A stretch of 64,000 bases of DNA from Bombella apis (GTDB lineage: Bacteria > Pseudomonadota > Alphaproteobacteria > Acetobacterales > Acetobacteraceae): assembly GCF_018221685.1 (NCBI RefSeq), contig NZ_JAGJTM010000004.1, positions 500,287 through 564,286 on the forward strand, written 5' to 3'. Shown piece by piece: positions 51,381 through 59,395 of the stretch; position 1 is the stretch's first letter, and each line of letters opens with the position of its first letter. The notes below the pieces were generated by a model. That model was not told the origin of the DNA. It made no database searches and saw nothing but the letters and a program-made list of their open reading frames with translations. The translations under genes and the position numbers were made by a program.

Positions 51381-52280
51381 ATGCCTGTGAAGCTGGAACA
51401 CCATAAGCCCGTGTGCCTGTCAGAGTTTCGAGCAGTGCTGGGGGAGGGGCCGGTCTGGATCAAGGCAGAAAATTCTTTCTATTTTGTCGATATTGTGAGC
51501 CACCGCATTCATCGGTACAGCCTGACGGATGGCTCCCTGTCAGGCTGGGATGCTCCCAATCGTACGGGTTTTCTTCTGCCTGTCAGTGACGGGACATTTC
51601 TGGCCGGTCTGCCGGATGGTCTGCATCGGTTTGATGTGAAAAAAGGCTATTTCGAGCGGGCCTGCGTCATCGAGCCGGACGATGAGGGGAACCGGCTGAA
51701 TGATGGCTGTGTCGACCAGCGGGGGCGCATCTGGTTTGGTACGATGGATGACGGGGAAAGTCGGGAGAGCGGGTCTCTCTACCGGGTTGACCACAGGAAC
51801 GGCCAGCTGGATATCTCACATTGGGATAGTGGTTATACCGTTTCCAACGGTCCGGCTCTGTCACCTTGTGGTCGGGTGCTTTATGCCTGCGACAGTCCCC
51901 GGCAGCGTATCTACGCCTTTGATGTCGCAGCAGATGGCCGCCTGACAGGCAAGCGCATTTTTGCCACTTTCACCAAAGGGTATCCAGATGGGGTTGTGAC
52001 GGACAGCGAGGGCAATCTCTGGTGCGGGACATGGGCAGGGGGACAGATCACCCGCTTCCGCCCGGATGGCACCATGATGGACCCGATTGCCCTGCCGGTA
52101 GCCAATGTCACGAAGGTGGCGTTTGGTGGGGATGATTACAGGACCGTGTTCGTGACGACAGCCTGTAAGGGGTTGGACCCCGAGGAGCTGGCAGCCCAGC
52201 CGCAGGCTGGTGGCATTTTTGCGTTCCGGACGGACGTTCCGGGCAATCCGCAGCACAGTTTCGTGCTGGAAGGTATCTGA
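51381..52280 (+). CDS. SMP-30/gluconolactonase-family protein
   Basis: A 299-residue six-bladed beta-propeller lactonase of the SMP-30/LRE family. The metal-binding and active-site residues are in place: E22 in LGEGPVW, N107 in NRLNDG, N156 in SNGPA and D203 in YPDGVV. Related enzymes hydrolyse glucono-delta-lactone or other sugar lactones, which would suit an acetic acid bacterium that oxidises sugars, but the substrate is inferred. AGGGAGAG gives a strong ribosome binding site directly before the ATG at 51381. It is divergent from the MoCF-domain gene and followed by a terminator-like hairpin and the convergent Nudix gene. Confidence 0.85.
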   Translation: MPVKLEHHKPVCLSEFRAVLGEGPVWIKAENSFYFVDIVSHRIHRYSLTDGSLSGWDAPNRTGFLLPVSDGTFLAGLPDGLHRFDVKKGYFERACVIEPDDEGNRLNDGCVDQRGRIWFGTMDDGESRESGSLYRVDHRNGQLDISHWDSGYTVSNGPALSPCGRVLYACDSPRQRIYAFDVAADGRLTGKRIFATFTKGYPDGVVTDSEGNLWCGTWAGGQITRFRPDGTMMDPIALPVANVTKVAFGGDDYRTVFVTTACKGLDPEELAAQPQAGGIFAFRTDVPGNPQHSFVLEGI

Positions 52281-52311
52281 TCCTTCGTCTGTTGAGGGTA
52301 GACCTGCCGGG

Positions 52312-52336
52312 AAAGGGGCTTTCGAGGGCCCTTTTC
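52312..52336 (+). terminator. Terminator-like hairpin after the SMP-30 gene
   Basis: AAAGGG (52312-52317) pairs with CCCTTT (52329-52334) with an imperfect inner extension, followed by TTTTC. It is a moderate stem with a short T run. Confidence 0.5.
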
Positions 52337-52343
52337 GTCCATG

Positions 52344-52763
52344 TCAGCCCAGCAGGGCCTGAATACGGGGAACAAGAGGGGCATCGGCCTTGGGCATGGG
52401 GTATTCATCCAACCTTGAGGCAGGCACCCATGCCAGTGTCTGGCCTTCCCGCCCGACAGGGTCATTCTCCCACTCCCGGACAAGATAGAGCGTCATGAGC
52501 AGGTGGAAGGTAGCACAGTCTTCACTGACAAACGTGAAGGGTTCCAGGCGGTCGGGTTGAACGGTAATGCCCAGCTCTTCATGGAGCTCCCGTGCCAGGG
52601 CGGTTTCCGGGGATTCGGGTACTTCCACCTTTCCACCGGGAAATTCCCACAGTCCGGCAAATGTTTTTCCCTCCGGCCGCTGTGCCAGCAGGACAGAGCC
52701 ATCCGGCTGGATGAGGATGGCTGCCACGACAAGCAGAGTGTGGGGACGGAAAGGTGAGGTCAT
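52344..52763 (-). CDS. mutT: Nudix hydrolase, MutT-like (8-oxo-dGTP pyrophosphatase type)
   Basis: A 139-residue Nudix enzyme. The Nudix box GX5EX7REUXEEXGU is complete: the G of GGKVEVPE, then SPETALA and RELHEELGI. The context FAGLWEFPGGKVE preceding the box is typical of MutT-type sanitising enzymes that remove oxidised GTP from the nucleotide pool. It is also close to proteins that act with GatB or on other nucleotides, so the exact substrate is not proven. It converges on the SMP-30 gene and is divergent from the TonB-dependent receptor gene across a 200-base region. Confidence 0.85.
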   Translation of the reverse strand: MTSPFRPHTLLVVAAILIQPDGSVLLAQRPEGKTFAGLWEFPGGKVEVPESPETALARELHEELGITVQPDRLEPFTFVSEDCATFHLLMTLYLVREWENDPVGREGQTLAWVPASRLDEYPMPKADAPLVPRIQALLG

Positions 52764-52963
52764 CAGAGGCTCCGTATCCAGAATGTCCTGTTGTATGGGA
52801 TGCCAGTTGAAAATGCGCCTTTTATGTCACAGGGGAAAGAGGAAACGTTAAAAAAACGTCATAACCTTTGCGGCAGAGGCTGCTGCTCTGTAGGAAGTCC
52901 ACCATAACATGAGTTGATAGCTGCCCTGACAGGGAGACAACCCTGACATGGGCTTTTTATTGT

Positions 52964-55519
52964 GTGCCAATATTGTTGGGAGTGCCAGACGCATTGCGCC
53001 GCCATCTTCTTCTGTCCTCTGCTGCCATTTTTCTGGGAATGGGGAGTGGAACTGCCTTTGCCCAGACCCGTTCATCAACTCCGGTGAGTTCCGCTGGTAA
53101 AACGGCAGGTGTTTCTGCCGCACAGCATGGTGGGCACACCCTGACGGGGCACCGGCATGGCAGTCGCCGGGATATGACAGGCAAGGGTGGAAACCAGGCA
53201 GCAGCGGCAGGGACTGGTGCAGGGCGTGTGAAGGCGGCCAGCCATCACAGGCCGAAATATGTGTCTGCTCATGGGGTGCAGAGCCTGTCCGTCCACGCCT
53301 CGCACGTCAGCCGGGCGGCGGAGCTGGTCGTACCGAAAAGCGTGATGAAGGAATATGTGCCCGGGACCAGCCCCTACAAGGCACTGGACCGTATGCCGGG
53401 CGTGAGCTTCACCTCCACGGACCCGTTCGGAATCGACAGTTTCGGGGCGAATCTGTACGTCCGTGGCTTTTTCATGAACCAGCTGGGCGTGACGCTGGAT
53501 GGCATTCCCCTGAATGACCAGACCTATCAGTCCGTCAATGGTCTGAGCCTTGCCTCGGCCATCATTCCTGATGATATCGGCAGCATGACGATGTCGCAGG
53601 GTGGGGGTGGCGTGGATGTGCCATCCACCAACACGCTGGGCGGGACCATCCGTTTCACCTCCAGCGATCCGTCCGACAGGCTGGGGGGCAAGGTCAGCCA
53701 GGCTTTTGGCAGTTACGGGTCTTACCGCACCTATGCCCGGTTTGATTCCGGCCGTCTGAATGACTCCGGCACGAAATTCTACACCTCCTACGCCCGTACG
53801 GATGAAGGCATGTGGGAGGAGAAGGGGGACCAGTTCCTTCAGCAGGTCAATGCCAAGCTGGTGCAGCCGCTTGGCGAGCGCAGCAGGGTTTCGGCCTTCT
53901 TCGACTGGACGGACCTTCAGCAGCAGAACTATCCGGACCTCTCACTGGGGATGATCAACAATCTGGGCTGGCGTGTCCCGCATCTCTACCCGGATTATGG
54001 CAAGGCCTATCAGTGGGCGCAGCAGTGCAATAACAGCCCGAACAATTTCATGGCCTATCCGGGGTCCAACGGGCAGGTGAATGCCTGTCAGATGCCCTAT
54101 TATGACGGTGGGCAGCATGAGACCAATTTTCTGGGTGGCCTGAATCTTGATCTTGCCCTGACGGACCATCTGACATGGCATACCACGGCCTATGGTCATG
54201 CCCAGTCCGGCAATTACAGCTACACGGCTGCCGCATCCGCCGCTTCGGAGGACCCGGACCTGCAGGTCGCCACGCCGAATGGCGTGCCGCTCTATCAGGA
54301 AGTCTGGAAGAACAGCCAGCAGCGTTTCGGCATCAACAGCAGTCTGGACTATCGCTGGAGGCATCACAGGATCAATACGGGTGTCTGGTACGAGAACAAC
54401 AACCAGACCGCCGGGCTTTACAATTATCTGGAGCCGGAGCTGGGGGCGGGTGCGCCCGTCAAGGCGGTCGGGCCTTACAATGTGTATGGGCCGGCCGACC
54501 GGGTCTATAATTTCAGATGGCGTACCAATGTGGTGCAGACCCACCTTCAGGACACCTACACCATCCTCAAGGGATTGACGCTGACAGCGGGTTTCCGCTC
54601 CCTGATCTCCCAGACATCCGGTGGCGGGCATGAGAATGACGACTCATGGGCGGCTCTGGATGCCGGTGGCCTGCCCTCCGGCTCCCTTCATGCCACGGGA
54701 GCTTTCCTGCCCCATTTCAATCTGGACTGGCGTCTGAACCGGCAGAACGAGTTCTACATCGACGTCTCCAAGAACATGCGGGCCTATGAGGTCTCCGGCA
54801 CGGGTGTGGCAAACTCGCTCTTCTCCGTGCCCAACCAGCAGGAGTTTCTGCGGCAGAAGGCGCAGACCAAACCGGCCCGGGCCTGGACCTACATGGGGGG
54901 GTATCGTTTCACGTCTTCCATCGTGCAGCTGGATGCGACCGTCTATCACTCCACCCTGATGCACGAGCTTCTGGCTGGGGCACGGGGAACGATGTTCAAT
55001 CCGATTTCTGAAGAATTCGATTTCGGGCGCATTTCCATGACGGGAGCCAATGGCAGCGTGTCCGTCCGTCCCCTGCCGGGGCTGATCATTACCAACACGC
55101 TCAGCTACAACAAGGGCACCTATGACCGGGACGTGACCTCCAGTGCCGGGAACTATTATCCGCTGAAGGGCAAGAATATCGTCAATTACCCGGCATGGAT
55201 GTACAAGGCTTCCATCGCCTATACATGGCGTGGGCTGAATGCACATTTTGATGCCAACTATTTTGGCAGGCGGTATTACAGCTTCATGAACGACACCTCA
55301 ATCGGCAGCTACTGGCTGGCCAATACGGGGGTGACTTATACGTTCAGGAAACTGGCAGGCGTGCGGGACCTGACGGTCAGCTTCAACGTCTACAACCTGT
55401 TCAACAACAGATACATCGCCATGATGGGTGAGAACAACAACCCGCCCGTGGGGGATTACCAGTCCCTGGAGCGCGGGGCGACACGGGAATATTTCGGAAC
55501 GATCAGTGCAGCCTTCTGA
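52964..55519 (+). CDS. TonB-dependent outer-membrane receptor
   Basis: An 851-residue receptor. The signal peptide ends near GTAFA (about residue 33). A His/Ala/Gly-rich stretch (about 35-120, with nine histidines between 55 and 114) precedes the plug domain (about 125-240, PYKALDRMPGV, LYVRGFFMNQLGVTLDGIPL), and the rest forms the 22-strand barrel ending with an aromatic residue (SAAF), as barrel proteins do. No STN signalling domain is seen. The start is uncertain: the GTG at 52964 is the first in-frame start, but AGGGAG at 52931 is far upstream; a nearby ATG at 52948 is out of frame. No substrate can be assigned, although ferric-siderophore uptake is common in the family. Confidence 0.85.
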   Translation: MPILLGVPDALRRHLLLSSAAIFLGMGSGTAFAQTRSSTPVSSAGKTAGVSAAQHGGHTLTGHRHGSRRDMTGKGGNQAAAAGTGAGRVKAASHHRPKYVSAHGVQSLSVHASHVSRAAELVVPKSVMKEYVPGTSPYKALDRMPGVSFTSTDPFGIDSFGANLYVRGFFMNQLGVTLDGIPLNDQTYQSVNGLSLASAIIPDDIGSMTMSQGGGGVDVPSTNTLGGTIRFTSSDPSDRLGGKVSQAFGSYGSYRTYARFDSGRLNDSGTKFYTSYARTDEGMWEEKGDQFLQQVNAKLVQPLGERSRVSAFFDWTDLQQQNYPDLSLGMINNLGWRVPHLYPDYGKAYQWAQQCNNSPNNFMAYPGSNGQVNACQMPYYDGGQHETNFLGGLNLDLALTDHLTWHTTAYGHAQSGNYSYTAAASAASEDPDLQVATPNGVPLYQEVWKNSQQRFGINSSLDYRWRHHRINTGVWYENNNQTAGLYNYLEPELGAGAPVKAVGPYNVYGPADRVYNFRWRTNVVQTHLQDTYTILKGLTLTAGFRSLISQTSGGGHENDDSWAALDAGGLPSGSLHATGAFLPHFNLDWRLNRQNEFYIDVSKNMRAYEVSGTGVANSLFSVPNQQEFLRQKAQTKPARAWTYMGGYRFTSSIVQLDATVYHSTLMHELLAGARGTMFNPISEEFDFGRISMTGANGSVSVRPLPGLIITNTLSYNKGTYDRDVTSSAGNYYPLKGKNIVNYPAWMYKASIAYTWRGLNAHFDANYFGRRYYSFMNDTSIGSYWLANTGVTYTFRKLAGVRDLTVSFNVYNLFNNRYIAMMGENNNPPVGDYQSLERGATREYFGTISAAF

Positions 55520-55535
55520 CTGGTCCGCAGCATGA

Positions 55536-55570
55536 AGAACGGCCCGCTCTGGTTTCAGGCGGGCCGTTCT
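55536..55570. terminator. Bidirectional terminator between the receptor and DUF815 genes
   Basis: AGAACGGCCCGC (55536-55547) pairs perfectly with GCGGGCCGTTCT (55559-55570) around an 11-base loop. A 12-bp stem lying between two convergent genes, though only a short T-rich end (TCTGCTGTT) follows. Confidence 0.75.
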
Positions 55571-55575
55571 GCTGT

Positions 55576-56451
55576 TCAGCGGGCTTCTTCGGCCAGTTCG
55601 GCACTCAGGGCGGTGATGAACTGCGAGGCGACCCGGCCGGAGCGGCTGCCCCGCTGCATGGCCCATTGCAGGGCACGCCGGTGCAGCTCCTCCCGGGCGA
55701 TGGGGAGCTGCCTCTCCTCCGCATAGGCATCGATGATGCTGAGATAATGGGGCTGGGAAGCACCATAGAGGCCGATCCACAGGCCGAACCGGTCGGAGAG
55801 GGACACCTTTTCCTCGATGGCCTCGCCCGGGTTGATGGCATCCCCCGCTTCATTCTCGATCATGTTCTGCGGCATGAGGTGACGGCGGTTGGAGGTGGCA
55901 TAGACCAGCACATTGTCAGGCCGTCCGGCGATGCCTCCATCCAGGACCGATTTCAGGGACTTGTAATCCGCATCCTGAGTCTCGAAGGAGAGATCGTCAC
56001 AGAACAGGATGACCCGGCGGGAGGTGCGGCGCAGCAGGGCCAGCAGCTGCGGCAGGGTGGCGAGGTCATCCCGTGGAATCTCGATCAGTGCCAGCGGGGG
56101 CTGGCCGTTCCTGCGCTGTTCCTCATTGACGGCCAGAAGACAGGCCTTGACGAGCGAGGACTTGCCCATGCCTCTGGCACCCCAGAGCATCACGTTGTTG
56201 GCTGCCAGTCCGTGGGCAAAGAAGCGTGTGTTGCCCATGACCTGCCTGATCTGCCGGTCGATGCCCTTCAGCAGCTTCAGCGGGACGGCCTGCATGTGGG
56301 GGATGGGCAGCAGATGGCCGCTCCCGCCCTGCCAGATGAAGCTGTCCTGCGTGGGGTCATCCAGCATGGCAGGGTCTGCTGGTGGAGGAGCCATGCGTTC
56401 CAGACTTTCGGCAATGCGGGTCAGGAGAGGGAGAAGAGCGGTTGCTGGCAT
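55576..56451 (-). CDS. DUF815-family AAA ATPase
   Basis: A 291-residue P-loop ATPase. The Walker A motif GARGMGKS lies at 91-98 and a Walker B-like VILFCDDLSF about 75 residues later, then ATSNRRHLMPQNM with a sensor-1-like Asn and SDRFGLWIGLY with a sensor/arginine region, all characteristic of DUF815 proteins. The cellular role of the family is unknown. The ATG at 56451 has AGGAAG 6 bases upstream; the frame opens 18 codons earlier. In alphaproteobacteria this gene often stands divergently beside yajC, exactly as seen here. It is convergent with the TonB receptor. Confidence 0.82.
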   Translation of the reverse strand: MPATALLPLLTRIAESLERMAPPPADPAMLDDPTQDSFIWQGGSGHLLPIPHMQAVPLKLLKGIDRQIRQVMGNTRFFAHGLAANNVMLWGARGMGKSSLVKACLLAVNEEQRRNGQPPLALIEIPRDDLATLPQLLALLRRTSRRVILFCDDLSFETQDADYKSLKSVLDGGIAGRPDNVLVYATSNRRHLMPQNMIENEAGDAINPGEAIEEKVSLSDRFGLWIGLYGASQPHYLSIIDAYAEERQLPIAREELHRRALQWAMQRGSRSGRVASQFITALSAELAEEAR

Positions 56452-56471
56452 GGTCTTCCTGTGTAATGAGC

Positions 56472-56499
56472 TTGACGTGACGGTCTGGCACGATATGGT
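56472..56499 (+). promoter_or_regulatory. Candidate promoter for yajC
   Basis: TTGACG (56472-56477), five of six matches, is followed after 16 bases by TATGGT (56494-56499). The transcription start would fall just before the alternative ATG at 56519 and the preferred ATG at 56537. Confidence 0.5.
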
Positions 56500-56536
56500 C
56501 CGCAATTATCTCATCAAGATGGAACCAACACCACCT

Positions 56537-56893
56537 ATGCACAATATTCTTTTTTCCACGGCTTATGCCGCTGATGCCGGTACCAATGGCGGCGCCTTCA
56601 GTTCGGCAGCGCTTGTGCAGTATGCACCTTTCGTGCTGATCTTTGTGGTCTTCTATTTCTTCCTGATCCGCCCACAGCAGAAGCGCCAGCGTGAACTGCG
56701 GGAGGAGCAGAACAGCCTGCGTCGTGGTGACCGGATTGTCACGGCAGGTGGCATCGTGGGGACGGTACAGAACACCCGTGATGATTCGCAGGAAGTGGAT
56801 GTGGAAATCGCACAGGGCGTGAAGGTGAAGGTCATCCGCAGTACGATCACGACCATCCTGCGGCGTGAGGGCAAGCCTGCCAACGAGGCGTAA
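56537..56893 (+). CDS. yajC: Preprotein translocase subunit YajC
   Basis: Small SecDF-associated inner-membrane protein of 118 residues. One hydrophobic helix (about 28-46, with FVLIFVVFYFFLIRPQQKRQRE at its cytoplasmic end) is followed by GDRIVTAGGIVGTV, the family's conserved cytoplasmic domain. The ATG at 56537 is preferred and a second at 56519 adds six residues; the frame itself opens far upstream. secD and secF, which normally follow yajC, are absent: the stop is followed by a terminator and the convergent sodB. It is divergent from the DUF815 gene, as in related genomes. Confidence 0.92.
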   Translation: MHNILFSTAYAADAGTNGGAFSSAALVQYAPFVLIFVVFYFFLIRPQQKRQRELREEQNSLRRGDRIVTAGGIVGTVQNTRDDSQEVDVEIAQGVKVKVIRSTITTILRREGKPANEA

Positions 56894-56939
56894 GGGAACG
56901 TTCCTCAGCGGGTTTCATGCCCAGCTGGCACCATAAAGA

Positions 56940-56975
56940 AAAGGCCCTGCCACGATGAACCGTGGCAGGGCCTTT
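56940..56975. terminator. Bidirectional terminator between yajC and sodB
   Basis: AAGGCCCTGCCACG (56941-56954) pairs perfectly with CGTGGCAGGGCCTT (56961-56974) around ATGAAC, with a T run on the plus strand and TTTTCTTT on the minus strand. Confidence 0.9.
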
Positions 56976-56998
56976 CTCATGTCGGGTGGGCCGGACGA

Positions 56999-57607
56999 TC
57001 AGGCACCCTTCAGGCAGCTCTCGGCGTACTCGTAGTTGGCGAGACGGTCGAGGAAGTTGGTGACGTAGTCCGGACGACGGTTGCGGAAGTCCAGATAGTA
57101 GGAGTGCTCCCACACATCCAGCCCCAGCAGCGTACGCCCCTCATCCTCGGAGAGCGGATTGGCGGCATTGGCCGTCTTGGTGACCTTGAGCTTGCCATCG
57201 GAGCCCAGAACCAGCCATGCCCAGCCAGACCCGAACTGTGTCGTGGCAGCCTGCTTGAAAGCGGCCTTGAAGGCATCAACGGAGCCGAAATCCTCGGTCA
57301 GTTTCTTCTCCAGCGCACCGGGGATGCGGCCGCCGTTGGGGGAGAGGCAGTTCCAGAAGATGCAGTGGTTCCAGTGCTGGCCGGCATTGTTGAAGACCGG
57401 GGCCAGGGAGGAATCAGCGTGAGACAGGGCAATGATTTCTTCAAGGGCCTTGCCTGCCAGTTCCGGCTTGCTCTCGACGAAGCCGTTCAGGGCTGTGACA
57501 TAGGCCTGATGGTGCTTGCCGTGGTGCAGCTCCAGTGTTTCCTGGCACATGCCGGCATCGGCCAGGGCGTTTTCGGCATAGGGGAGTTTTGGGAGTTCAA
57601 AAGCCAT
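56999..57607 (-). CDS. sodB: Superoxide dismutase, Fe type
   Basis: Dismutes superoxide to oxygen and hydrogen peroxide in the cytosol. The 202-residue protein has all metal ligands: H28 in ELHHGKHHQAY, H81 in GQHWNH, and D164 and H168 in GLDVWEHSYY. Glutamine at position 77 in NNAGQHWNH matches the iron-type Gln in E. coli SodB, so iron is the more likely metal. The ATG at 57607 is used, with AAGGAAG 8 bases upstream; the frame opens 16 codons earlier. A promoter with a perfect palindrome inside its spacer lies upstream. It is monocistronic between two terminators. Confidence 0.94.
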   Translation of the reverse strand: MAFELPKLPYAENALADAGMCQETLELHHGKHHQAYVTALNGFVESKPELAGKALEEIIALSHADSSLAPVFNNAGQHWNHCIFWNCLSPNGGRIPGALEKKLTEDFGSVDAFKAAFKQAATTQFGSGWAWLVLGSDGKLKVTKTANAANPLSEDEGRTLLGLDVWEHSYYLDFRNRRPDYVTNFLDRLANYEYAESCLKGA

Positions 57608-57669
57608 GTGAATCTTCCTTGACATATGAGGGGCAGGAGGCATCCCTCCTGCCAATTCATGACCCCCTC

Positions 57670-57698
57670 TAGCTATGGTTGCCGGGCGGCAACGTCAA
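57670..57698 (-). promoter_or_regulatory. Candidate sodB promoter containing a palindrome
   Basis: On the minus strand a -35 of TTGACG (57693-57698) stands 17 bases from a weak -10-like TAGCTA (57670-57675). The spacer holds the inverted repeat GTTGCCG-GG-CGGCAAC (57678-57693), a likely protein-binding site. Confidence 0.4.
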
Positions 57699-57773
57699 GG
57701 TGTGTGGGGCGGAGTGTCTTAAAAAAAGAGTAAAACAGTCCCAATAGTGGGAAGAAGGACCGCTGGGTACCTT

Positions 57774-58649
57774 TCAGCGGTTGGCAGCCTCCCGTTCCAT
57801 CCGGGCAATCAGGGCGGAGTAATCGTCATCAGCATGATTCCGATTGGAGGCGGCCAGATTCTGGGAGGCTGCCGCCATGCCGTGCATCGGGACGCCACAG
57901 CGGCGGGCGGCCTCCATCAGCAGGCCCATGTCCTTGCTCATCAGGCGGGTTGGAAACTGGGAGGGGAAATGCCCTGCCTTGCCCATGCCGATCTTGCGCT
58001 TGTGATGGGGGCTGATGACGGCCAGTTCCTGAAGGGCATCGAAAAGGACGCTGCGCTCCACGCCAGCGGCCAGGCCATAGGCGATCCCTTCAGCAATGAT
58101 GTTCAGCGTGCCCCCCATGATGCCGTTGACGACGAGCTTCAGCCGGGCTGCGCTCCCGGCCGGACCGGCATGGATGGTGATGCGGCCGATGTGGTCCAGA
58201 ATGGGGCGGGCGAGCGTTACGGTTGCTTCCGGGCCTCCCACCAGCATGATGAGGGCCCCTTTTTCGGCTTCCGGCGTGCTGCCTGACATGGGGGCGTCCA
58301 GCACGGCGACATTGCGCTCACCCAGCAGGGCTGCGAGGTGGTCGGCCTGTTCCGGTGAGACGGTGGAGGTGTCCAGCACGAGCTGCCCGCTCCGCAGTCC
58401 CGCCAGGAGGCCATCCGGGCCATGCAGGGCCGTGTTCTCCGCCTCGTCATTCGGGACACAGATGATGATGGCGTCGCTCCTTTCCGCCACGAGGCAGGGA
58501 GAGGCCAGCATGGGGACATCCGCCTCAGCGCCATTGCTCCGGCCTGATGGCGTGTGAGCGACGACATCGTATCCGGCCCGGACCAGATTGCGCCCCATGA
58601 GGGACGCCATGGCACCATAACCGATGAAACCGATGGTCTTGATGGACAT
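57774..58649 (-). CDS. NAD(P)-dependent beta-hydroxyacid dehydrogenase
   Basis: A 291-residue enzyme of the 3-hydroxyisobutyrate/6-phosphogluconate dehydrogenase superfamily. The nucleotide-binding IGFIGYGAMASLMGRNLV opens the Rossmann domain, followed by DAPMSGSTPEAEKGAL (substrate-binding serine and glycine), and the helical C-terminal domain with the catalytic-lysine region LKLVVNGIMGGTLNIIAEG. Related enzymes reduce tartronate or glyoxylate semialdehydes or act on 3-hydroxyisobutyrate; which one applies here is not determined. AAAGGAA gives the ribosome binding site for the ATG at 58649. It lies between sodB and the NYN-domain gene on the same strand. Confidence 0.88.
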   Translation of the reverse strand: MSIKTIGFIGYGAMASLMGRNLVRAGYDVVAHTPSGRSNGAEADVPMLASPCLVAERSDAIIICVPNDEAENTALHGPDGLLAGLRSGQLVLDTSTVSPEQADHLAALLGERNVAVLDAPMSGSTPEAEKGALIMLVGGPEATVTLARPILDHIGRITIHAGPAGSAARLKLVVNGIMGGTLNIIAEGIAYGLAAGVERSVLFDALQELAVISPHHKRKIGMGKAGHFPSQFPTRLMSKDMGLLMEAARRCGVPMHGMAAASQNLAASNRNHADDDYSALIARMEREAANR

Positions 58650-58756
58650 GGGCGGGTTCCTTTCAGGGTTTGTTGAGTCAGTCTTTACGGGGGAGATGGA
58701 CCGGGGCGGGTAAGGATTAAAGAGGGATGGCGGAAGCGTGATGGAAAGCCGCCATG

Positions 58757-58780
58757 AAAAAACCCCGCCGGAGCGGGGTT
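58757..58780 (-). terminator. Rho-independent terminator of the NYN gene
   Basis: AACCCCGC (58761-58768) and GCGGGGTT (58773-58780) pair around CGGA. On the minus strand the stem is followed by a T run complementary to the A run at 58757-58762, ten bases after the NYN-domain stop codon. Confidence 0.85.
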
Positions 58781-58789
58781 GGAAAAGGA

Positions 58790-59395
58790 TCATTCCTCGT
58801 CGTCGTAATCTTCTGCATCGGCCGGGTGGCGGATGGGGGGACGGGACCGGTTGTCCGCATTGCGGCGGGTGAAGTGGTGAGCAATGTCAGCCAGTTCCAC
58901 GAAGTGGTCTGTCTGGCGGCGCAGGTCGTCACCAATCATCGGTGGTGTCGTCTTGACGGAGGAAATGACCGTGACCCGCACGCCACGGGACTGCACGGCC
59001 TCCACGGCACGGCGCAGGTCGGAATCCCCGCTGACGATCACGATATGGTCCAGCCGGGGGGCCTGTTCGATCAGGTCCACGGCCAGCTCGACATTCATGT
59101 TGCCCTTTACGCGGCGTTGGCCGGACTGGTTGGTGAATTCCCGTGCCGTCTTGGTGACCAGATGATAGCCGTTATAGGCCAGCCAGTCTGTCAACGGGCG
59201 GAGGGGGGAGTAATCTTCCGTCTCCGGCATGGCCGCATAATAGAAGGCCCGCTGGAAGGAACACTGCTGTTCGAAAAGGTCCCGCAGGGCGAGGAAATCG
59301 ACCTCGAACCCCAGGTTGCGTGCGGCGTGGTGCAGGCTGGCCCCGTTGATGAAAAGTGATGTGCGATCGTTTTTGCGTAGGAGAAGGTTGGACAT
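58790..59395 (-). CDS. NYN-domain (LabA/DUF88) putative ribonuclease
   Basis: A 201-residue PIN-like NYN-domain protein. SLFINGASLH carries the first conserved acidic/Asn position (here Asn-Gly in place of the usual D-N, which is noteworthy), and VSGDSDLRRAVEAVQSRGVRVTVISS holds the SGDSDF-type second acidic motif. A GTG start at 59404 is also possible. NYN proteins are usually metal-dependent nucleases acting on RNA. The C-terminus is short, charged and ends DAEDYDDEE. It is upstream of a dehydrogenase gene on the same strand but separated from it by a terminator. The cellular substrate is unknown. Confidence 0.75.
   Translation of the reverse strand: MSNLLLRKNDRTSLFINGASLHHAARNLGFEVDFLALRDLFEQQCSFQRAFYYAAMPETEDYSPLRPLTDWLAYNGYHLVTKTAREFTNQSGQRRVKGNMNVELAVDLIEQAPRLDHIVIVSGDSDLRRAVEAVQSRGVRVTVISSVKTTPPMIGDDLRRQTDHFVELADIAHHFTRRNADNRSRPPIRHPADAEDYDDEE

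Noticed and set aside
52948..52999. ATG at 52948 as the receptor start
   Set aside because: It is out of frame with the receptor by one base and its own frame closes soon after; used only as a hint that this start may need re-sequencing.
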